This document shows positions 58,729 through 64,000 of a stretch of 64,000 nucleotides of DNA, piece by piece. Position numbers and translations under genes: made by a program. The stretch covers positions 638,244-702,243 of the forward strand of contig JAXLYI010000002.1 in the NCBI GenBank assembly GCA_046351555.1, given 5' to 3'. How positions within the stretch are numbered: position 1 is the first letter of the stretch; each line of letters begins with the position of its first letter. This DNA comes from CAISKJ01 sp046351555. GTDB lineage: Bacteria > Myxococcota_A > Polyangia > Polyangiales > Ga0077539. The notes below the pieces were generated by a model. The model ran no database searches. It had not been told where the DNA came from and saw only the letters and a program-made list of their open reading frames with translations.

Positions 58729-59027
58729 ATGGAACCGCCCCACCTCGACGCGCCCGCGCGCCTTCACCCCGCCGCCCCCTACGCCATCGTGATCGCGAGC
58801 CTCCACCCGCGACCGGCGTCTCGGTCGTCGCCGCGGTCGGGATCGGCGGCGTCGAGCTCGCGCAGGTGCTCGCCCGCCACCTCCCCTCCGAGCCGGCGGC
58901 CCTGCGGTGGGTGCGGGGCGTCGATCTCGGGGCGACGGGCTACCTGCTCGCCCTGCTCTTCGCGTCGCTATGGGGCGCCTGGACGCTGCGATCTCGTCTC
59001 TCCGACAGGGCGGCGGCGCGCGGGTAG
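58729..59027 (+). pseudogene. Remnant of a NiCoT (HoxN/NixA-type) nickel/cobalt transporter, frameshifted
   Basis: A good ribosome binding site (CGGAGGAAGCTC) and ATG at 58729 give 20-30 residues, then the frame shifts. The next frame reads GVSVVAAVGIGGVELAQVLA then LGATGYLLALLFASLWGAWT, like the last two transmembrane helices of NiCoT transporters. The N-terminal helices with the metal motif are absent. Only about 100 residues remain, so it is probably a pseudogene. A short new membrane protein is a weaker alternative. Confidence 0.55.
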
Positions 59028-59055
59028 CCCGACGCCCCCTGCGCCGCCGGGCGCC

Positions 59056-62000
59056 TCACCCCTTCAGCAGCTTCGCCACGCGCTTCTCGATCGTCTGCCC
59101 CACCTTGCTCGCCGCGAGGTGCTCGCGCACCACCCGCCGCGACGCGGCGAAGTGGACTTCGTCGTCGAGCGCGAGCTCCGCGATCTCTTCCTCGGCCTGC
59201 TGCCCGAGCTTCGCGAGCTCGACGTGGAGCGACACCTTCTCGTCGTACTCCGGGATCGGCAGGCGCCAGATGTACTTGTCGATGTGCCGCTCGTCCTTGC
59301 CGTAGGACATCAGCGGTCGCACCGCCGCGGTGACGCAGGCCGCGTTGAGGATCGCGCAGAGGAAGAAGGCCTCCTCGTCGTGCAGGGCTTTCGCCCAGTA
59401 GAGGGAGTGCTCGATGAGCGCGCGCCGTTGCAGCACCCGCGCAGCACACAGGTGCATGCCCGAGGCGCAGTACACGATGCGCTGGTCATACTGCGGAAAC
59501 TGGTTGCGCAGTTTGCCCTGATAGTCGAGTTGCTCACCCAGCGTCAGGCGGTCGCTCGACCGGTGCTGGTTCCAGACGTCCTCCGCGGCGTGCCACCACT
59601 TCGACAGGTCGCTGTACGCCTCCAGGGCCTCGGTGCCCGCGAGGATGTCGCCCGACGGAGAGATCGGCAGCACGGCGAGGCGAGGCTCCAACGTCCGGTA
59701 GGGGAGCACCGTCTCCCCGAGGTGGACGGGCCGAACGAAGGCCTTTTCGACCACCCCAGTCAAGCCGGGCAAGTCCTTCCAGGGCTTCTTCTCGCTCGCC
59801 GAGCGTACCGAGCGCACGGGGACCCTGCTCGGGCTCCCGCCGAGCGGCCCCAGAGCCTTGCGCTCGACCATGAAGAGGACGCGCGGGACGATCGTCGCAC
59901 CCTGGCGGAAGTACTTGTGGTGCGGCGAGAGCGGCGCCTCGGCGACCTTCGTCGGCGCCTTCTCGACCGAGCGCGTCACCGCCTTTTCGACCTCCGCCCA
60001 CGACGCGTTGGAGGAAGGGAGGCGACCGGTCCACACCTCGCTGGCGCTCGGCAGCGGCACCGCCTTCGCGTTCCGCCGACCGAAGACTACCGCCGCGCCG
60101 CGCGGGAAGAAGTGGGGCCGGAGGCGCCGGAGGTTCCAGGGGCGGGAGAAGTGCACCGTGACCGGCGTGCGGAGGTCGCGGTAGACGCCCGCGCGGAAGC
60201 CCGCGAACTGGTCGCGGTCGAGCACGGCGTCGGGCACCACGAAGGCGAAGGCCCCGTCTTCCTTCAGGTAGAGCTGGAGTGAGCGGGCGATGAAGAGGCC
60301 CGAGAGGTCCTGGCTGGTCGCCACCTTCGCGCCGGCCCAGAGGTCGCGCGAGGCGCTCATCTCGCGGAAGTCCTTCTGCATCCCCGCGGGCATGAAGCGG
60401 TAGGAGAGCCACGGCGGGTTGCCGACGAGGACGTCGGCCTGGTTCTCCGCGCGGGAGAGCCACAGCGGCCGCGCCATGTTGCGGATGTAGTAGCTCCAGA
60501 TGTGGTCGCGGCCCTGGTCGTGGAGCTGGCACATCGTCTTGAAGGTGTCGGCGACCTTCTGCGCGGCGGCGTCGCCGAGCTTCAGGGGCTGGAGGTAGCT
60601 GCTGATGGAGGGGATCGGCGCGCCGGGCTTGCGCTGCGACGCGCGCTTCGCGAGCTCGTGGAGCAGGTCGTCGAAGCTCTGGGCGTCCCCGAGCAGCGAG
60701 TTGGGCAGTCGGAAGTCCGAGGCCACGAAGAGCTCGCGCTGGTCGTTGACCTCGACCACCAGCTCGTCGGCGGTGAGGAGGTCGTGCGTCTTGCGCCGCC
60801 ACTGCATGGAGTCCCCGAGGAAGACCGGGATGCGGATCGCCCCATGGCCCTTGTCGGCGAGGACCGCGCGACCGATGGCGAGGAGGTAGGTGACGCGCGC
60901 GAGGGTGACGGCGACGGGGTGGAGGTCCATCCCGACGACGTGGGCGGTGAGGCCGCGGAGGGCGGCGTCGAGCTTCACGCGCTTCGCCTTCGCCGCCGCC
61001 ATGTAGCGCTTCACCGCGTGGAAGAGGAAGGTGCCCGAGCCGCACGAGGGGTCGAGCACGCGCTGGGCGAGCGGGTCGGTGACGGCGGCCTCGACCACCT
61101 GCTCGGCGAGCCAGTCGGGCGTGTAGTACTCGCCGAGGCGCTTGCGGGTCTCGGCGCCGATGATCGACTCGTAGAGCACCTTGAGTACGTCGTGCTCGAC
61201 CGCCGACCAGTCGAAGCGCGCGAGGCGCCGCCCCAGCGCGCGGACGAAGGCGTCGCCGCGGGGCACCTCCACCACCCAGTCGAAGAAGTCGGCCTCGACG
61301 ACCCCGTAGACGCTCGCCTCGTCGAACTCGACGCCCGTCAACACGTCGCGGGGGGCGAGGTCGGCGGCCGAGAGCCCGATCACCGCGTGGGCGATGATCT
61401 CGGCGGAGTTGACGAGGAGCGTGTGCTCGACGAAGAGCTCGTCGCTGTCGACGAACTGCGTCCCGAGCGCCGTCTCCAGCAGCCGCGCCCAGAGCCGCCG
61501 CTTGATGTAGACGGAGGGGTCGGCCTTGTGCGCCTCGTAGAGCGCCGCGAGGGTGGCGCGGTCGATCGCGTAGGCGCTGCTCGCGGCGCCGAGGCGCTCG
61601 CGGACGGCGTCGGGCGTGGGCTTCACGTCCCGCGTCGTGGCGAGGACGCCTTCGAGCCACACCAGGAACGCGTCGACGTCGGGCTTCGCCGCCTGGACGA
61701 GGAGGTGCGACACCTCGACGAGCCCGTCGCCCGCGAGGTGGTAGCAGCGCCACTCGGCGCCGTCGGTGAGCACGCCCACGAAGCGGGTGGCGAACTTCTC
61801 CTCGCGGCTCCGGACGTACCCCGCGAGCTGGGTGACGGCGTCGGCGCGGACGTTGCCGACGCGGAGGTCTTTCTTCACCTCGATGATGGTGGCGCCCACC
61901 TCGACGTCGATGCGCTTCCTGCCGCCGGCCTGCGACTCCAGCAGCACGTCGTCGTTCAGGTTGAGGGGCGCCGAGAGGAGGAGCTGGCGCACGTCGGCCT

Positions 62001-62073
62001 GCACGACGGCCTCGGTGCGGGGCGCGTCGCGGTTGGCGAGGAAGGCGATCAGCGCGGGGAGGTCGATGGCCAT
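59056..62073 (-). CDS. Single-chain restriction-modification enzyme, type IIG-like (N6-adenine methyltransferase)
   Basis: 1005 residues. The N-terminal region has a nuclease-like motif, RIDVEVGATIIEVKKDLR (PD-(D/E)xK type, HsdR-N-like). The methyltransferase has motif I LDPSCGSGTFLFHAVK and motif IV VLVGNPPWLSYRF (NPPW, N6-adenine). A long helical region connects them. The C-terminal 300 residues probably recognise DNA. The start is ATG 62073; an upstream in-frame ATG would lie in the palindrome array. Methylation and cleavage in one chain resembles Eco57I/BREX-like enzymes. No separate specificity or restriction gene is adjacent. Confidence 0.82.
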   Translation of the reverse strand: MAIDLPALIAFLANRDAPRTEAVVQADVRQLLLSAPLNLNDDVLLESQAGGRKRIDVEVGATIIEVKKDLRVGNVRADAVTQLAGYVRSREEKFATRFVGVLTDGAEWRCYHLAGDGLVEVSHLLVQAAKPDVDAFLVWLEGVLATTRDVKPTPDAVRERLGAASSAYAIDRATLAALYEAHKADPSVYIKRRLWARLLETALGTQFVDSDELFVEHTLLVNSAEIIAHAVIGLSAADLAPRDVLTGVEFDEASVYGVVEADFFDWVVEVPRGDAFVRALGRRLARFDWSAVEHDVLKVLYESIIGAETRKRLGEYYTPDWLAEQVVEAAVTDPLAQRVLDPSCGSGTFLFHAVKRYMAAAKAKRVKLDAALRGLTAHVVGMDLHPVAVTLARVTYLLAIGRAVLADKGHGAIRIPVFLGDSMQWRRKTHDLLTADELVVEVNDQRELFVASDFRLPNSLLGDAQSFDDLLHELAKRASQRKPGAPIPSISSYLQPLKLGDAAAQKVADTFKTMCQLHDQGRDHIWSYYIRNMARPLWLSRAENQADVLVGNPPWLSYRFMPAGMQKDFREMSASRDLWAGAKVATSQDLSGLFIARSLQLYLKEDGAFAFVVPDAVLDRDQFAGFRAGVYRDLRTPVTVHFSRPWNLRRLRPHFFPRGAAVVFGRRNAKAVPLPSASEVWTGRLPSSNASWAEVEKAVTRSVEKAPTKVAEAPLSPHHKYFRQGATIVPRVLFMVERKALGPLGGSPSRVPVRSVRSASEKKPWKDLPGLTGVVEKAFVRPVHLGETVLPYRTLEPRLAVLPISPSGDILAGTEALEAYSDLSKWWHAAEDVWNQHRSSDRLTLGEQLDYQGKLRNQFPQYDQRIVYCASGMHLCAARVLQRRALIEHSLYWAKALHDEEAFFLCAILNAACVTAAVRPLMSYGKDERHIDKYIWRLPIPEYDEKVSLHVELAKLGQQAEEEIAELALDDEVHFAASRRVVREHLAASKVGQTIEKRVAKLLKG

Positions 62074-62108
62074 GCGGCGCGGGATGGTAGAGCCCGCGCG
62101 CCGATGCG

Positions 62109-62122
62109 GTCGAATGTTCGAC
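62109..62122. promoter_or_regulatory. Palindrome GTCGAATGTTCGAC before the restriction gene
   Basis: Arms GTCGAA and TTCGAC with two central bases, 36 bp upstream of the type IIG-like ATG. It may be an operator for that gene. Confidence 0.35.
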
Positions 62123-62160
62123 GATCTCTGGGTCCCTGACGGCGCTCGCCCGACGCGGGG

Positions 62161-62346
62161 ATGACCCCGAGTCATCCCCCACCTGCGATTTCGAGGTGCG
62201 CCATGACCCGGGGTCATCCGAGGGTTGCGTGCGCGCTCCAGGTCGATGACCCGAGGTCATCCAATGGTTGCGTGCGCGCGACGTCGGGATGACTCGGGGT
62301 CATCCCCGGCCCTCGAAATCGCAGGAGGGGGATGACCCGAGGTCAT
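62161..62346. repeat. Five 15-bp palindromes in a 43-bp phased array
   Basis: The copies begin at 62161, 62203, 62246, 62289 and 62332 and read ATGACCCCGAGTCAT, ATGACCCGGGGTCAT, ATGACCCGAGGTCAT, ATGACTCGGGGTCAT and ATGACCCGAGGTCAT. Each is an ATGAC(C)...GGTCAT palindrome. Start-to-start distances are 42, 43, 43 and 43, close to four helical turns. Spacers 2 and 3 share GGTTGCGTGCGCGC. Spacer 1 and the inverse of spacer 4 share CCTGCGATTTCGAGG. It lies between the divergent restriction gene (start 62073) and the gene at 62450. Likely a cluster of operators for a dimeric regulator, or a replication/partition-like repeat. Confidence 0.75.
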
Positions 62347-62449
62347 TTCTGTACGCGGGCGTGTCCGAGGCCGAAACACCCTTGAAACAAGGGCGATTGA
62401 CGCGACGCCGCCCCCGCCGCCATGGTCGAGCTGCAAGGAGGCGATGGCG

Positions 62450-63412
62450 ATGAGCAAGAAGCATCACGGGGCGAGGGCGCAGGCGACGGCGGCGGTGGTG
62501 GAGGCGCCGAAGGAGGCCGACCCGAAGGCGGTCGAGCGGAGGGACGACGCGCCGGAGGAGGCCGCGCCGGAGGGGCCGGCGACGGGCGAGGCGCAGGCGG
62601 CGTACGAGGCGCGCCGGCCGGTGTGGGCGAAGCTCGGCGGGGCGGAGCTGGACGTGCCGCGCGCGAACCTCGCGTTCGTGACGTGGCGGGTGATCCAGAT
62701 CGGCGACGCGCTCCAGCGGGCGGAGGTTCACGTGGCCTTCGAGGGGCTCGGAGCGGTGCTGCTGCCGGGCGGCGGCCGCTTCGACGCGGGCTGCGTGCGG
62801 GCGCTGCCGGTGATCGGTCGGGCGCTCTGGCACGCGCGGACGCGGCAGCTCTCGGCGGCGGCGCAGGCGACGACGGTGTCGCTGCCGACGGCGCTGGTGG
62901 ACGAGGCGACGGCGCTCCGCGGGCGGATGCTCAAGGTGGTGGAGTACCAATGCGTCGACGAGGCGAACCCCGACGACCCGGTGGCCGCCGACCTCGCCTC
63001 CATCCGCTCGGTGCAGGGTCCGCGCTACCTCGACCTCGCGACCGACCTGTCGCGCCTCGCGGCCTACTACCACAGCCCGGAGTGGCGCCCGGTGCTGCGG
63101 GAGGACAAGCGCCGCTACCGGGAGGGCGACGGCAAGGCCGCCGACGACCTCGCCGCGAGCATCCTCACGCAGCTCCAGCAGCGCGACGACTCGGCCGCGG
63201 TGTGGGCCGTCGAGGTCAACCGCGGCTGGGCCGACCTCCAGCGCACCTGGGAGGCCGTGCGGCGCGGCGCGGCGTTCGTCTTCGGGGACGACGTCGACGC
63301 GCACGTGCCCGCGCTCGGCACGCTGCGCCCCGCGCCCGGCCGCAAGGGCGCCGCCAACGACGACGAGCCCGCGAAGCCCGCCGAGCCCGTCGCACCCGTC
63401 AAGCCCGCCTGA
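62450..63412 (+). CDS. Unknown protein beside the palindrome array
   Basis: 320 residues. The ATG at 62450 is chosen over 62444 because AAGGAGG (62435-62441) is then 8 bases away. A Glu/Ala/Pro-rich N-terminus (about 1-55) leads to a helical core: ANLAFVTWRVIQIGDALQRA, RALWHARTRQLSAAAQATTV, SIRSVQGPRYLDLATDLSRL, ILTQLQQRDDSAAVWAVEVN. The tail is Pro/Ala/Lys-rich. No family recognised. It is divergent from the restriction gene across the array and converges with the XRE regulator. Confidence 0.72.
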   Translation: MSKKHHGARAQATAAVVEAPKEADPKAVERRDDAPEEAAPEGPATGEAQAAYEARRPVWAKLGGAELDVPRANLAFVTWRVIQIGDALQRAEVHVAFEGLGAVLLPGGGRFDAGCVRALPVIGRALWHARTRQLSAAAQATTVSLPTALVDEATALRGRMLKVVEYQCVDEANPDDPVAADLASIRSVQGPRYLDLATDLSRLAAYYHSPEWRPVLREDKRRYREGDGKAADDLAASILTQLQQRDDSAAVWAVEVNRGWADLQRTWEAVRRGAAFVFGDDVDAHVPALGTLRPAPGRKGAANDDEPAKPAEPVAPVKPA

Positions 63413-63419
63413 ACCGCCG

Positions 63420-63932
63420 TCACCCGTCGCGCTCGCGGAGCAGCGCCAGGCGCGTCGCCTCCAGCGCGAGCGCGGGCATCCCGGCCTCCCGGCCGGCGAG
63501 GCGCAGCGACCGGGCCGCGCGCAGCCACACGCGCATCAGCGCCACCTCAGCCTCCGCGACCGCGTCGGGCGGGACGGCGCTCGCCACGGCGCGCAGGTCG
63601 TCGTCGGTGAAGTCCCCCGACCGCCACGCGTCCCGGAGCGCAAGCGGCGCGTGCGGGGCCGGGTCGTCCGCGGCGTCGTCGGGCGCGCCCTGCGGGAGCG
63701 CCCCGTCGAGCAGCGCGCGCACGTCGACGTTCAGCGCCCGCGCGATCCGCCCCAGCGTGAGGTACGACGGGCGCTGCGTGAGCCCCGACTCGATCCGCTG
63801 GATCGTCTCGGTCGTGCAGCGCGACAGCCGCGCGAGCTGGACGTCCGTCAGGCCCTGGCGCTCGCGCAGCGCCTTGATCGCGCGGCCGACGTCTCCAGGG
63901 GGCTGCGCTCGCTGCGAAGGCACTTCGAACAC
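63420..63932 (-). CDS. XRE-family transcriptional regulator
   Basis: 170 residues from GTG 63932. The HTH is RAIKALRERQGLTDVQLARL then SRCTTETIQRIESGL, followed by YLTLGRIARALNVDVRALLD. The C-terminal 90 residues are acidic and helical. A GTG at 63923 is an alternative start. A GAGGTCATC sequence just upstream (63938-63946) equals one half of the 62-kb palindromes, so this may be the protein that binds the array; the half-site could be chance. Confidence 0.82.
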   Translation of the reverse strand: MFEVPSQRAQPPGDVGRAIKALRERQGLTDVQLARLSRCTTETIQRIESGLTQRPSYLTLGRIARALNVDVRALLDGALPQGAPDDAADDPAPHAPLALRDAWRSGDFTDDDLRAVASAVPPDAVAEAEVALMRVWLRAARSLRLAGREAGMPALALEATRLALLRERDG

Positions 63933-64000
63933 CCGCCGAGGTCATCGCGCACCGGCGTGTCGCGCGGGTGACGTCGCGCCGAAGGGTGGACGACATCCGC

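Noticed and set aside
62161..62346. CRISPR array
   Set aside because: Repeats are only 15 bp palindromes, and spacers are related to each other (shared and inverted blocks). No cas genes are present.

Overview
The window is about 64 kb of very GC-rich DNA from the chromosome of a bacterium that looks like a member of the Myxococcota (Polyangia/Sandaracinus-like). The evidence is the extreme G/C third-position bias, many GTG starts with GTGA or ATGA stop-start overlaps, and a cargo typical of that phylum: Cys-rich repeat lipoproteins with Asp/Ala/Pro-rich stalks, RCC1-like and FG-GAP surface proteins, a MopE-type DDDCDG motif, a DUF4215-type Cys-rich repeat and a MYXO-CTERM tail, AgmX-like and PilZ proteins. 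The assignment is inferred from gene content only. No rRNA, tRNA or CRISPR locus was seen.

Layout. 0-2.1 kb (minus): accC then purK, cut by the left edge. 2.2-6.1 kb (minus): a 1316-residue Cys-rich lipoprotein. 6.3-10.9 kb (plus): CoA-acylating aldehyde dehydrogenase, transketolase and an isovaleryl-CoA-dehydrogenase-like enzyme. 11-16.5 kb (minus): an FG-GAP lipoprotein, an orphan IS630-type HTH protein, and an ECF sigma / zinc-finger anti-sigma / beta-barrel module. 16.6-19.4 kb (minus): a double-PilZ protein, ruvC, dapF. 19.6-26.9 kb (plus): a tight six-gene run (RGG-tailed protein, M19 peptidase homologue, Rnl5-type RNA ligase, a lipoprotein with an embedded pilin-like helix, an AgmX-like protein, a lipase-like lipoprotein). 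26.9-34 kb: surface proteins, an AraC regulator with a probable operator, and a second ECF / anti-sigma / beta-barrel set. 34-40 kb: two RCC1-like lipoproteins and a PHP-domain lipoprotein. 40.3-42 kb: rimK overlapping an enoyl-CoA-hydratase-family gene. 42-44.6 kb: a MYXO-CTERM surface protein. 44.6-50.5 kb (minus): M3 peptidase, a helical-repeat protein, then a Septu-like ATPase and HNH nuclease coupled to an ADP-ribosylglycohydrolase. 50.6-53.8 kb (minus): three tandem paralogues of unknown function, a polysaccharide deacetylase and a VOC protein. 54-58.5 kb: lipoproteins and an IS630 element. 58.5-64 kb: a remnant of a nickel/cobalt transporter, a single-chain type IIG-like restriction-modification enzyme, a phased array of five palindromes, a protein of unknown family and an XRE regulator.

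How genes work together. Two loci look defensive: the Septu-like PtuA/PtuB pair with its overlapping ADP-ribosylglycohydrolase, and the restriction-methylase whose upstream region holds the palindrome array. The ECF gene at 15.8-16.5 kb and the orphan HTH gene share a promoter-like sequence with identical 15-bp spacing, suggesting one regulon. Three genes show apparent single-base frameshifts; two of these lie at or beside low-complexity Pro/Ala-rich stretches (OMP at 14.8 kb, PilZ linker at 18.9 kb), the third is a transporter remnant. These could be sequencing errors or real decay.
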